DNA of 47,512 bases, from contig JAFSEW010000064.1 of the NCBI GenBank assembly GCA_017435525.1, positions 1-47,512 of the forward strand. Reading direction: 5' to 3'. This DNA is from Oscillospiraceae bacterium (GTDB taxonomy: Bacteria > Bacillota > Clostridia > Oscillospirales > Oscillospiraceae). The notes beneath the pieces are model-generated. The model was not told the origin of the DNA and did not search any database. It saw only the letters and a list, made by a program, of their open reading frames with translations. Below, piece by piece: positions 24,301-32,344 of the stretch. Made by a program: the position numbers and the translations under genes. Position 1 is the stretch's first letter, and every line of letters begins with the position of its first letter.

Positions 24301-25182
24301 TCATTGTGCTTCTATCACGCTCTCCGGCACAAAGCCGTTGGAAGCACCGCTTACTGTAATCTTATGGGCCGCAAACAGCTGTGCCCGGCGCAGCGCTTCC
24401 ACAGGAGAACAGCCCTTGGCATAGAAATGCAGGAAGCTGCCAAACAGTGCATCTCCGGCGCCTACGGTGTTCACCACGGGGCCCGCTGATGCTGCGCCCA
24501 TTTCCAGAATCTCTCCGGTTTCCCGCTGATACATGGCAGCGCCTTTGGCGCCTCTGCCCATGACAATGATCTTGCAGGGATAGGTATCCGCCAGGCGCAT
24601 CATAAACGCATACCAGTTCTCTCCCACAGCTTCATCGCTGAGGAAGAGAATATCGGCACATTCCATAAACTCCCGATTGTAGCCATCGTAGAGATCCGAC
24701 AGCACATGGACATCCGTGGCAACGGTTTTGCCTGCGGCTTTTGCCAGATGCAGCAGCGGGCGGTTAAAATTGATATTGCAGGCCACCACCAGGTCGATGC
24801 CATCCAAAACAGCATCCGGGAATTCACAGGCTGTTTCCTGAATGTCCTTCAGATCGCAGTAGATCTGGCGTTTCCCCTCCGGGTCATATAGTACCACGGA
24901 GCTTGGTGTCTGCCGCAGCCGCGGCTGCAAGAATTCCGCACTGACACCTAACGCTTCCAAATCATTGCGAATATAGGCAGCAGAAAAATCATTGCCGGTC
25001 ATGGAAACCAGCCGCACCGTATCTGCCAATGTTACAAGGGCTTTGGTCAGATTAAATGCCACACCGGACACGGCGGTGTTCACCCCGAAAAAGGCATAGT
25101 CAATGGGATAATAATGGATAGGAAATCCCCGCACCGCTGCGGTGGTTTCCGTGTTTACCAGTCCGCTTACCAGAATATGCAT
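24301..25182 (-). CDS. PfkB family carbohydrate kinase
   Basis: A 293-aa ribokinase-type sugar kinase. N-terminal substrate region FFGVNTAVSGVAFNLTKALV, and the C-terminal PfkB signature NTVGAGDALFGSFLHFYAKG, which holds the anion hole and catalytic Asp. Last gene of a three-gene operon; only 2 nt separate it from the epimerase stop. It probably phosphorylates the sugar or sugar derivative produced by the two dehydrogenase/epimerase enzymes upstream. The exact substrate cannot be read from the sequence. Confidence 0.88.
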   Translation of the reverse strand: MHILVSGLVNTETTAAVRGFPIHYYPIDYAFFGVNTAVSGVAFNLTKALVTLADTVRLVSMTGNDFSAAYIRNDLEALGVSAEFLQPRLRQTPSSVVLYDPEGKRQIYCDLKDIQETACEFPDAVLDGIDLVVACNINFNRPLLHLAKAAGKTVATDVHVLSDLYDGYNREFMECADILFLSDEAVGENWYAFMMRLADTYPCKIIVMGRGAKGAAMYQRETGEILEMGAASAGPVVNTVGAGDALFGSFLHFYAKGCSPVEALRRAQLFAAHKITVSGASNGFVPESVIEAQ

Positions 25183-25184
25183 GC

Positions 25185-26192
25185 TTATCTCTTGGGCAGG
25201 CCTGCACGGTAGGTGGCAACCAGATCATCCATATCCTGATCCCACTCGTAGTCCACGATGGCTCTGGCGGCGGGGTCAGCATCAAACCAGGCAACCACCC
25301 GCTTGGCACCCTCTTCAAAGGGAACTTCGCAGTGGAAATCGGGCACAAACTTCTTGATCTTGCTGTTGTCAAACACGGCGCTGCAGGAATGGTCACCCAG
25401 CAGGCTTTCCCGCAGATCCGCCCGCCATTCGCCCAGATAATCGGAGGCAATGTGGATCAGGTTAGCGTCCACGCCTGCGGCATGGGCCAGATACGTATAG
25501 ATCCGATCCCAGTCCAGCACTTCGTCGCTGGTGATGTGGAAGGCTTCGCCGATGGTGTCGGGATTTCCAAACAGGCCCACAATACCCCGGGCAAAGTCGG
25601 TGTTATGGGTAATCGTCCAAAGAGAAGTGCCGTCGCCGTTGACCACGATGGGCTTGCCCTTACGCATCCGATGGATCAGGGTGTAGGGATGCTTGCGGCT
25701 GTTAAGAGAGGTCAGGGGGTTGAAATCGGAGTAGGTCAGAGAGGGGCGAACGATGACGCCGGGGAAGCCCTTGTCAATATGGCGGCGCAGAGCATACTCG
25801 GCGGCCAGCTTGTTCCGGGCATAGGCGCTGTGGATATTGCCCAGGGGCGCATCCTCTGTAATGAGATAGCTGGGCAGGGGCTTCTTATACACCGTGCCGG
25901 AGGAAATGAAGATATACTGCTTGGTATGGCCGGAGAAAATACGCACAGCTTTTTCAATGCCTTCCACATTCATGATCCGGAAATCCACCACGGTGTCAAA
26001 CACATGGTCCTTGATAACCTTCTTGCAGGCTTCTTCGTCATTGTAATCCGCCACCAGGACTTTTGCGCCGGGGGTGACCCGGGCGGTGGAATTGCCGCGG
26101 TTCAGCAGGTACAGCTCATAGCCGCGGGAGAGAATTTCAACATGGGAACCGGAGCTGATGACACCGGTGCCGCCAACAAGCAGAACTTTCAT
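25185..26192 (-). CDS. NAD-dependent epimerase/dehydratase (extended SDR)
   Basis: A 335-aa extended short-chain dehydrogenase. Nucleotide loop VGGTGVISSGSHVEIL at residues 6-21 (GxxGxxS-like), FISSGTVYKKP in the middle, catalytic YARNK (Tyr-x3-Lys) near residue 144. The family includes sugar-nucleotide and sugar epimerases. Middle gene of the operon, 15 nt after the dehydrogenase; AAAGGAG precedes the start. The second Gly of the classical GxxGxxG is replaced at the end by Ser, seen in some family members. Confidence 0.85.
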   Translation of the reverse strand: MKVLLVGGTGVISSGSHVEILSRGYELYLLNRGNSTARVTPGAKVLVADYNDEEACKKVIKDHVFDTVVDFRIMNVEGIEKAVRIFSGHTKQYIFISSGTVYKKPLPSYLITEDAPLGNIHSAYARNKLAAEYALRRHIDKGFPGVIVRPSLTYSDFNPLTSLNSRKHPYTLIHRMRKGKPIVVNGDGTSLWTITHNTDFARGIVGLFGNPDTIGEAFHITSDEVLDWDRIYTYLAHAAGVDANLIHIASDYLGEWRADLRESLLGDHSCSAVFDNSKIKKFVPDFHCEVPFEEGAKRVVAWFDADPAARAIVDYEWDQDMDDLVATYRAGLPKR

Positions 26193-26207
26193 AGGTTTTC
26201 TCCTTTC

Positions 26208-27230
26208 TTACTTTCCAATCTCCATGATGATTTCCATGCCTTCGCCGGATTTCATCAGGGCAATGCCTTTGTCCAATTCTTCCAGGGGCAGAATGTGGGT
26301 CACCAGAGGGTCCAGATTCAGCATGCCGCTTTCCAGAACGGTGACGGCCCGGTGCATGGAATCGTTGATAATAAAGGAGCCCATGATGGTCAGCTCTTTG
26401 CCCTGGATGGGGCCGAAGTTCCAGCCCTCTTTGGCGGTTCTGGGACCGGCGAAGCACAAAATGGTGCCCCGGTATTCCGCGTAATCAATGGCGGTAACCA
26501 ACTGACCGCCTGCGGCATCGATGCAGAAGTTGGCCCGGCGGCCCCACTTTTGCATCAGTTTTTCCTTCACATCCGGCCCGGCCATATACACATCCAGCCC
26601 AAGTTTTCTGGCAATGGCCATGCGGTTTTCCTTGATCTCTACGCAGGCAACTCTTGCGCCGGAGGCTCTTGCCAGCTGCGCAAACAGCAATCCGATGGGG
26701 CCGCAGCCGAAGACCACACAGGTATCGCCGGGGGTGATATTCAGCCGGGAGAAGCCGTTCATGGCACAGGACAGAGGCTCTGCAAAAGCTGCATGGTTCA
26801 GGGGAACATCCTGGGAAATGGGAAATGCCAGAAATTCCTTGGTTTTGACATATTCCGCGAAGCCGCCCGCCACAGTCAGGCCCATGAGCTTCATATTCTC
26901 GCAGTGATTGCGATACCCTGCCCGGCAGGAGGGACACTTGCAGCAATAGGAATTGGGATTCACCACCACCCGCTGGCCTACACGCAAGCCGGTAACGGCG
27001 CTGCCGGTTTCCACGATCTCGCCCACCAGCTCATGGCCCAGGATCTCGCCGTGCAAATCCTTGCTGCCATAAGCCATGGTGCCGGATACATTCACATCCG
27101 TGCCGCAGATGCTGCACACCAGCACCTTGATCAGCACCTCATCCGGCTCGGTAATTTGAGGCTTGGGTACCTGCTCCACTTCAAAATGGGCAACATCTTT
27201 CAGAATTGCCGCCCGCATCATTTCTGTCAT
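26208..27230 (-). CDS. zinc-dependent medium-chain dehydrogenase (sorbitol/threonine dehydrogenase type)
   Basis: A 340-aa MDR enzyme. Catalytic zinc residues in CSICGTDVN (about residue 40) and GHELVGE (about 66); a structural-zinc Cys cluster CCKCPSCRAGYRNHC (about 96-110); Rossmann loop FGCGPIGLLFAQLA (about 173). It probably oxidises a polyol or sugar alcohol with NAD. First gene of the dehydrogenase-epimerase-kinase operon; AAAGGAGG precedes the start. Divergent from the RpiR regulator, which is the likely controller. Confidence 0.9.
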   Translation of the reverse strand: MTEMMRAAILKDVAHFEVEQVPKPQITEPDEVLIKVLVCSICGTDVNVSGTMAYGSKDLHGEILGHELVGEIVETGSAVTGLRVGQRVVVNPNSYCCKCPSCRAGYRNHCENMKLMGLTVAGGFAEYVKTKEFLAFPISQDVPLNHAAFAEPLSCAMNGFSRLNITPGDTCVVFGCGPIGLLFAQLARASGARVACVEIKENRMAIARKLGLDVYMAGPDVKEKLMQKWGRRANFCIDAAGGQLVTAIDYAEYRGTILCFAGPRTAKEGWNFGPIQGKELTIMGSFIINDSMHRAVTVLESGMLNLDPLVTHILPLEELDKGIALMKSGEGMEIIMEIGK

Positions 27231-27308
27231 AGCTACCTCCTTTGCCGAAAGATCGGCTTACATAGAAGATTTTGCTGAATGCGGCCGCATTAAGCATTTT
27301 ATTTTGGC

Positions 27309-27374
27309 TTTACATTCGTAAAGATTCCAAATATAATAATCCTATTCCATCAAAGAAATTGGAGGATTCCAAAT
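27309..27374 (+). promoter_or_regulatory. rpiR promoter and candidate operator sites
   Basis: TTTACA (27309-27314), 17-bp spacer, TATAAT (27332-27337). GATTCCAAAT occurs twice (27323-27332, 27365-27374), and AATAATCCTATTCC (27335-27348) recurs at 28334-28347 after the gene. A TTTAC-N4-GTAAA dyad overlaps the -35. These are candidate RpiR sites in the divergent region. Confidence 0.55.
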
Positions 27375-28260
27375 GGCGGATATCATCAAGCTGATCCGGG
27401 AAGCTTACCCCGGTCTATCCAGCGCAAAAAAATCAGCAGCCAGTTACTTTTTGAATCATTACACCGCCCTGCAGTTCAGCACCGTCACGGAGTTGGCCGA
27501 GCAGATCGGCGTCAGCGATACCACAATTATCAATCTCTGCGCCGACCTGGGCTTCGGGGGGTTCTCCTCTTTCAAGCGGGCTGTCCGGGAGGATCTCCAG
27601 CAGGAGAAATCCTCCCCCATTCCATCCCAGCTGCCTGAAAACAGTGGTGCAGCTATGGTGGCAGAGCTGGCAGCGCCGCTCATCGAGAGTCTTCAGACCA
27701 CCTTCAGCAGCTCCGAAAATATGATGAGCATTGCAAAAGGCGCTGAGCTGATGGCAAAGGCAAAAACTGTGTATGCCATCGGTTTCTGGTCTTTCTCCGC
27801 GCTGGCAAAGGAGTTTTGCCTGCATTTACGGCGGCAAGGATGGAAAGCGGAAGCCATTTATCCGGATATGGGGGATCATATCGACAAAGTCCTGCAAATC
27901 ACATCGGAGGATGTGGTTATCGCCTATGATTTTTCCCTGTATATCAACAGCATGATGGAGATCTGCCAGATTCTGCGTAAGCAGAATGTGCCGATTATTC
28001 TCATTACCGACATGGGTCCCTGCCCTTGCCTGCCCTATGCCACCCTGGCGCTGCACTGCCATGTGGAAACATCCGCTACACCGTCTCCCAAATATGCCTT
28101 TTCCCACGGTGCCATCGCTGGCTACCTGCTGATGCGCTTGGCACATCAGCTGAAGCCCCAGCCCCTGCATGATTATGAGCAGCTACGGGAAGGCGTTTTC
28201 TCCCGGTTCAATCCCTATGGCGTGGTGGAACCGAAAGGCGGTTACACGGAGCGGATATGA
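27373..28260 (+). CDS. MurR/RpiR family transcriptional regulator
   Basis: A 295-aa regulator: N-terminal HTH_6 domain (residues 1-77, SAKKSAASYFLNHYTALQFS then TVTELAEQIGVSDTTIINLC) and a C-terminal SIS sugar-phosphate-binding domain (about residues 115-260; AIGFWSFSALAKEFCLHL, then VIAYDFSLYINSMMEICQIL). Ligands are usually phosphosugars, which suits its position divergent from the dehydrogenase-epimerase-kinase operon. The start has TTGGAGG 7 nt upstream. A terminator follows at 28368. Confidence 0.9.
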   Translation: MADIIKLIREAYPGLSSAKKSAASYFLNHYTALQFSTVTELAEQIGVSDTTIINLCADLGFGGFSSFKRAVREDLQQEKSSPIPSQLPENSGAAMVAELAAPLIESLQTTFSSSENMMSIAKGAELMAKAKTVYAIGFWSFSALAKEFCLHLRRQGWKAEAIYPDMGDHIDKVLQITSEDVVIAYDFSLYINSMMEICQILRKQNVPIILITDMGPCPCLPYATLALHCHVETSATPSPKYAFSHGAIAGYLLMRLAHQLKPQPLHDYEQLREGVFSRFNPYGVVEPKGGYTERI

Positions 28261-28367
28261 CTTTCTGGCTTCACTATAGCACATTATATTAATATTGCAA
28301 TATCTGTAAAGCATAATATTTTTATTATTCCAGAATAATCCTATTCCTGCTTTTTACCCATAAGAAA

Positions 28368-28398
28368 CGCCCCCGAACGTCCGGGGGCGCTTTGATTT
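28368..28398 (+). terminator. terminator after rpiR
   Basis: CGCCCCCG / CGGGGGCG stem followed by CTTTGATTT. Confidence 0.75.
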
Positions 28399-28400
28399 AC

Positions 28401-28493
28401 TCAGTCTTTCTCGTAATCCATGATGGTCATAGCTTCCTTACCGGGGAGCCGCTGTCCGGTTTTGCGGCAACCCATTTTCGTATCCCTCTGCAT
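28401..28493 (-). CDS. possible 30-aa ORF after the methyltransferase
   Basis: Frame from ATG at 28493 to TGA at 28401, starting 17 nt after the methyltransferase stop. The product is short and basic, ending MTIMDYEKD. No good ribosome site; may be non-coding. Confidence 0.2.
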   Translation of the reverse strand: MQRDTKMGCRKTGQRLPGKEAMTIMDYEKD

Positions 28494-28509
28494 TGCCGAA
28501 TCAAGTCGC

Positions 28510-29364
28510 CTACGGTCTCTTCCGGGACACCGCCAGCATGTGGCCGGATAGCCCTATAATCTCTTCGTGGGTATCCAGCATTCTGATGGTTTTCATCAGC
28601 ACTTCCTTTGTCTCCGGGTTTTCCAGCAGCGCATCCAGGTTGGGCGCAAGCCATGCGCCGCCCATAACCCCATGCACGGAATCCGTGTCAAATCCGCCAC
28701 GCAGCAGTTCTTCCCGCAACGCTTTTGCCGTGTGCAGATGGGATGAACCCAGTCCGCTGGCAATGCGCTTCTCCGGATTCTCATAGCAACCATCCTCCAG
28801 AGCCCGCTCAATAATTGCGATCACCGCAGGATCCTCCAGCTCTCTTCGCTTTTTCGTATCGTCCACGCGATACACATCCAACCGGGAAACCAATACGCTG
28901 TAAGGTGTCAGGGCAGCTGAGAACAGCAGGCCGTTATCCTTAAGCAAGCGGCGGCTTTCTTTGATGGCAAGAATCCGCTCCTCATACTCCGTAATGGAAT
29001 ACAACGGCCCCATCAGCAGCACAGCATCGGCGCTTTTCTCCGGCATGGGCACAGAGCGGGCGTCGCAGACCACAGCAGATGCCAGTTTTGTTCCGGGATA
29101 TTCCGCAGCCAGCTCCGCGCTCATGGCAATATGCGTTTCCGACAGGTCAAACAAATGCACCGTATAGCCCAAGGAAGCCAGCCACCAGGCATATTCCCCG
29201 TAGGCGCCGCCGATGTCATAAATGACTGCCGGCGGTTTGGGCAGTTTCTCCAGCAGAATTTCCTTGGTGCGTTCAAATTCCAGAATGCCAATCCCGGTTC
29301 TCAGACGGTCTCTTTCAATTCCGGCATTGTAGCCTGCCAGAACAGCTTTGTCGATAGTTTTCAT
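28510..29364 (-). CDS. class I SAM-dependent methyltransferase
   Basis: A 284-aa methyltransferase. SAM motif I is VIYDIGGAYGEYAWWLA (residues 47-63), then HLFDLSETHI (acidic motif II), VVCDARSVPMPEKSADAV and LLMGPLYSITEYEERILAIKE (motifs IV-V). It is UbiE/Coq5-like in general shape; the substrate is unknown. The start at 29364 has AAAGGAG. It lies at the end of a transcript that first reads a 34-aa ORF, then a strong terminator, then a 43-aa ORF overlapping its start codon, an arrangement like attenuation-controlled resistance genes. Whether the target is rRNA, a small molecule or a drug cannot be told from sequence. Confidence 0.85.
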   Translation of the reverse strand: MKTIDKAVLAGYNAGIERDRLRTGIGILEFERTKEILLEKLPKPPAVIYDIGGAYGEYAWWLASLGYTVHLFDLSETHIAMSAELAAEYPGTKLASAVVCDARSVPMPEKSADAVLLMGPLYSITEYEERILAIKESRRLLKDNGLLFSAALTPYSVLVSRLDVYRVDDTKKRRELEDPAVIAIIERALEDGCYENPEKRIASGLGSSHLHTAKALREELLRGGFDTDSVHGVMGGAWLAPNLDALLENPETKEVLMKTIRMLDTHEEIIGLSGHMLAVSRKRP

Positions 29365-29446
29365 GATGATCTCCTTTACATTGTATCAATTTATTTTGTT
29401 GGTCAGATTCCATATCCCTTTGGGGGTGAACGGGCTGTTCCGGCAT
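29315..29446 (-). CDS. 43-aa ORF overlapping the methyltransferase start
   Basis: ATG at 29446 follows AAAGGAGG at ideal spacing. The frame reads MPEQPVHPQRDM..., passes out of frame through the methyltransferase start at 29364 and ends 50 nt inside that gene. Its translation should affect initiation at the methyltransferase. Possibly a regulatory uORF rather than a functional protein. Confidence 0.45.
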   Translation of the reverse strand: MPEQPVHPQRDMESDQQNKLIQCKGDHHENYRQSCSGRLQCRN

Positions 29447-29467
29447 GATACCTGCCTCCTTTCTGAG

Positions 29468-29511
29468 AAAAATAAAAACGGTGCAAGCGGAAGCATCCTT
29501 CGCCTTGCACC
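29468..29511 (-). terminator. strong terminator between leader ORF and methyltransferase
   Basis: CGGTGCAAGGCGAAGG pairs with CTTCCGCTTGCACCG, followed in the transcript by TTTTTATTTTT. The leader ORF segment TTTCGCCGGGCTTG is partly complementary to the 5' arm, so an alternative antiterminator fold is possible. Confidence 0.8.
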
Positions 29512-29545
29512 GTCATAATCCGATCATTTCTAATCCGTAATGGAA

Positions 29546-29650
29546 TTATTCACAAATCTGGGTACGACAATACAAGCCCGGCGAAACCTGTGCGATTTCG
29601 ACGCGCTGCTGTGCGGTAGCCATATAGAACATAGCGCCATACACTGCCAT
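29546..29650 (-). CDS. 34-aa leader peptide or small protein
   Basis: ATG at 29650 preceded by GGAAAGGAG; stop at 29546. Product begins MAVYGAMFYMATAQQRVEIA and ends CRTQICE. It has its own near-consensus promoter and a terminator 35 nt after the stop, so it is a complete miniature transcription unit of about 200 nt. It may be a leader peptide controlling the methyltransferase downstream, or an independent microprotein/sRNA. Confidence 0.6.
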   Translation of the reverse strand: MAVYGAMFYMATAQQRVEIAQVSPGLYCRTQICE

Positions 29651-29678
29651 TGCCGTATCTCCTTTCCAAATTTTCATC

Positions 29679-29707
29679 ATTGTATAACGCCCGCCACCCT
29701 TTGTCAA
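29679..29707 (-). promoter_or_regulatory. promoter of the leader ORF/methyltransferase unit
   Basis: Minus-strand TTGACA (29707-29702), 17-bp spacer, TACAAT (29684-29679). Confidence 0.8.
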
Positions 29708-29727
29708 GGCAGAATTCCCCCGCGTCG

Positions 29728-29756
29728 TTTACACCGGGATTATCCTGTGTTATACT
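29728..29756 (+). promoter_or_regulatory. promoter of the isomerase/epimerase-like gene
   Basis: TTTACA (29728-29733), 17-bp spacer, TATACT (29751-29756); back-to-back with the methyltransferase leader promoter. Confidence 0.7.
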
Positions 29757-29780
29757 GAGGAAAACGAGGAGGTGACGCCC

Positions 29781-30641
29781 ATGTGTCAGATTGGTTTTTC
29801 CCTGCAGGCAAACTACCCCCTGCCTATGGAGCAGGTTCTTGAGCTATTAAAAGAAGCCGGATTTTCCGCGGTGTCTCCCCTGTGGTCGCCGGAGCTGGAT
29901 CTGGCTGCCATCGACGCCCAAACCAAGGCGCTGGGTATGACCATCCAATCGCTCCATGCCCCCCACAAGCGCATCCAGCTTCTATGGGAGCCGGATACCC
30001 GGGAGTCTGTGGAAATTCAGGAGAATATTCTGCGCTGCATCGATGCCTGCGCCCGGTATCGCACCCCCACCATGGTCATCCACGGCTGGCAGGGGCTGTT
30101 CTACACCTTCTCGGCAGAATCCCTGGATTTCCGGTTTTTCGACCGCATGGTGGCCCACGCGCAGCAGCAGGGCGTCCGGATTGCTTTTGAAAATCTGGAG
30201 GGAGAAGAATATCTGCTGGCCCTGCTGGAGCGCTATGCAGATCAGCCCCATGTGGGCTTCTGCTGGGACTCCGGCCACGATCATTGCTATCCCCACAGGC
30301 TGGACTTCCTGAAAAGTTTCGGCCACCGGCTGATCATGACCCACCTCAACGACAATTACGGCCTGCGGGACCCTGACGGCGTTCCCTCCGGCAACGACGA
30401 TCTGCACTTGCTGCCCTATGACGGCAATATTTGCTGGGAAGAAGCCCTTCGCAGACTCTCCGGCGCACCCAGGCAAGCCATCCTGAATTTCGAGCTGAAA
30501 CGCAGCTCCCATTCCAAAAATCCTGCCGATCTACTCTATCAGCAGCTGCCTGTGGAAGAATTCGTTCGCATGGCCGGTCAGCGCGCCCGGCGCATCGCGC
30601 AGCTTTATCAAGCCTGCATCGCAGCAGGAGACGGCGCGTAA
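29781..30641 (+). CDS. sugar phosphate isomerase/epimerase (xylose isomerase-like TIM barrel)
   Basis: A 286-aa AP-endonuclease-2/xylose-isomerase-like TIM barrel. Characteristic pieces: an N-terminal EQVLELLKEAGFSAV, metal-binding strand ends SLHAPH, VIHGWQG, IAFENLEGEEY, FCWDSGHDH and MTHLNDNYG. The start is ATG 29781 with GAGGAGG eight nt upstream; the GTG at 29772 is part of that site. It probably isomerises or epimerises a small sugar or cyclitol. Monocistronic, with its own promoter, and not adjacent to a sugar operon, so the substrate remains open. Confidence 0.85.
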   Translation: MCQIGFSLQANYPLPMEQVLELLKEAGFSAVSPLWSPELDLAAIDAQTKALGMTIQSLHAPHKRIQLLWEPDTRESVEIQENILRCIDACARYRTPTMVIHGWQGLFYTFSAESLDFRFFDRMVAHAQQQGVRIAFENLEGEEYLLALLERYADQPHVGFCWDSGHDHCYPHRLDFLKSFGHRLIMTHLNDNYGLRDPDGVPSGNDDLHLLPYDGNICWEEALRRLSGAPRQAILNFELKRSSHSKNPADLLYQQLPVEEFVRMAGQRARRIAQLYQACIAAGDGA

Positions 30642-30689
30642 GCTTTCCGGTAATTCCATCAAATTGTACGAGATATTCGGATTTCAAAA

Positions 30690-30736
30690 TACAATCGATA
30701 GAGCGTATTGTAATTTGAGAATCGAAGTGATATGAT
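30690..30736 (+). promoter_or_regulatory. promoter and candidate operator of the purine permease
   Basis: TTGTAA (30708-30713), 17-bp spacer, TATGAT (30731-30736). A TACAAT (30690-30695) / ATTGTA (30707-30712) inverted repeat overlaps the -35 and could bind a repressor. The leader is too short for a purine riboswitch. Confidence 0.55.
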
Positions 30737-30770
30737 AACAGAGAAATATCAAAACAGGGGGCTTTTTAAT

Positions 30771-32135
30771 ATGTTGGATCGAATCTTCAAGCTTTCAGCC
30801 AATAAAACCACCGTAAAAACGGAAGTTATGGCCGGTATCACAACATTCATGACCATGGCCTATATTCTGGCGGTTAATCCCAGCATCCTTGCCGACGCTG
30901 GCATGAATCCTTCCGCAGTCCTTCTGGCAACCGCCATTGCATCCTTTATCGGTACATGCTGCATGGCGTTCTTGGCAAATCTTCCCTTTGTCCTGTCTGC
31001 CGGTATGGGTTTGAATGCTTATCTTGCCTACACCGTTGTTGTTGGCTTTGGTTACAGTTGGCAGGTCGCCCTGCTTGCTGTATTTATTGAGGGTATCATT
31101 TTCATTGTCCTCTCCCTGACAAATGTGCGGGAAGCCATTTTCAATGCCATTCCCCTGACGCTGAAGCGTGGTGTTTCCGTGGGTATCGGCCTGTTCATCG
31201 CGTTTATCGGTCTGCAGAATGCCGGTCTGGCCGTTGATTCCTCCACCCTGGTCACCATTACCAACTTCACCGAGAATTTCTCAACCCATGGCATCTGCGC
31301 GCTGCTGGCTCTGATTGGCACCATGATCACCGCCGCTCTGCACATCAAAAATGTCAGAGGCTCCATTCTGTGGGGCATCGTTGCAACCTGGATCATCGGT
31401 ATCCTCTGCCAGCTGGCCGGAATCTATGTCCCCACCCCCGAAGCCGGTTTCTATTCCCTGATCCCCGCAAAGATCCTCTCTGCAGATTTCTCCAGCCTGG
31501 GTCAAACCTTCGGACAGTGCTTCCGCGTGGATTTCTCCGTGGTCAAGCCTCTGGACTTTCTTGTTGTGGTCTTTGCTTTCCTGTTCGTGGATCTGTTTGA
31601 TACGCTGGGCACATTGATCGGTGTTGCCACCAAAGCAAATATGCTGGACAAAGACGGTCACCTGCCCGGAATCAAGCCCGCGCTCATGGCAGATGCCGTC
31701 GGCACAACTGTTGGCGCTGTTTTGGGCACCTCCACCATCACAACATTCGTGGAATCCGCTTCCGGTGTCAGCTCCGGCGGACGCACCGGTCTGGCAGCGC
31801 TGACTGCCGCGCTGCTGTTCCTGCTGAGTACCCTGTTTGCGCCGCTGTTTACGGCCATCCCCTCCTTTGCCACTGCCCCCGCACTGATCATGGTGGGTTT
31901 CCTGATGGTCAGCTCCGTCACCGAGATTCGGTTTGATGATGACAATCTGGGGGAAGCTATTCCTGCCTACATTGCCATCATTGCCATGCCCCTGTTTTAC
32001 TCCATCTCCGAGGGCATCAGCCTGGGCATTATCTCCTATGTGATTCTGAATGCCGTAACCGGAAAAGCAAAGAAAGTCACTCCCCTGATGTATATTCTGG
32101 CGCTGCTGTTCATCCTGAAGTATATTTTCCTGTAA
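30771..32135 (+). CDS. NCS2 family (AzgA-like) purine permease
   Basis: A 454-aa membrane protein with the expected 12-14 hydrophobic segments. AzgA/PbuG-type signatures: EVMAGITTFMTMAYILAVNP at residues 18-37, LSAGMGLNAYLAYTVV about 79-94, and FVDLFDTLGTLIGVA followed by ADAVGTTVGAVLGTSTITTF (about 280-330), which form the substrate site. It imports guanine/hypoxanthine or adenine with protons. The start at 30771 follows AGGGG at 10-nt spacing; the upstream ATG at 30732 lies inside the -10 box and is rejected. A strong terminator follows; no purine enzymes are adjacent. Confidence 0.9.
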   Translation: MLDRIFKLSANKTTVKTEVMAGITTFMTMAYILAVNPSILADAGMNPSAVLLATAIASFIGTCCMAFLANLPFVLSAGMGLNAYLAYTVVVGFGYSWQVALLAVFIEGIIFIVLSLTNVREAIFNAIPLTLKRGVSVGIGLFIAFIGLQNAGLAVDSSTLVTITNFTENFSTHGICALLALIGTMITAALHIKNVRGSILWGIVATWIIGILCQLAGIYVPTPEAGFYSLIPAKILSADFSSLGQTFGQCFRVDFSVVKPLDFLVVVFAFLFVDLFDTLGTLIGVATKANMLDKDGHLPGIKPALMADAVGTTVGAVLGTSTITTFVESASGVSSGGRTGLAALTAALLFLLSTLFAPLFTAIPSFATAPALIMVGFLMVSSVTEIRFDDDNLGEAIPAYIAIIAMPLFYSISEGISLGIISYVILNAVTGKAKKVTPLMYILALLFILKYIFL

Positions 32136-32173
32136 AATTGGTGAGTTTGTTGGCAGAATCCTTCCGCACATAT

Positions 32174-32206
32174 AAAAGGACTTCTTTTCAAAGAAGTCCT
32201 TTTTAT
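32174..32206 (+). terminator. terminator of the purine permease gene
   Basis: AAAAGGACTTCTTT / AAAGAAGTCCTTTTT stem with a T run. Confidence 0.88.
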
Positions 32207-32232
32207 TTTGGTTGACCAAAGTTAACCAAGCA

Positions 32233-32271
32233 AAAGGGCGTTGCGCAGAGGGATTTCCGCAACGCCCTTTA
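32233..32271 (-). terminator. terminator hairpin facing the NlpC/P60-like gene
   Basis: Perfect 13-bp stem AAAGGGCGTTGCG (32233-32245) / CGCAACGCCCTTT (32258-32270), 75 bp after the minus-strand gene ending at 32345. Confidence 0.75.
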
Positions 32272-32344
32272 TGTTTCACAAATTGGACTACCCCGGAATA
32301 AAGTGGGAATGCATCATTGCCCTTTCCGCTTTACACACTGCATA

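Noticed and set aside
28427-28654. A 75-aa minus-strand frame overlapping the methyltransferase end
   Set aside because: Out-of-frame shadow of the methyltransferase with no ribosome site.
30642-30770. Purine riboswitch before the permease
   Set aside because: The promoter lies about 35 bp before the start, leaving no room, and the conserved purine aptamer core is not present.
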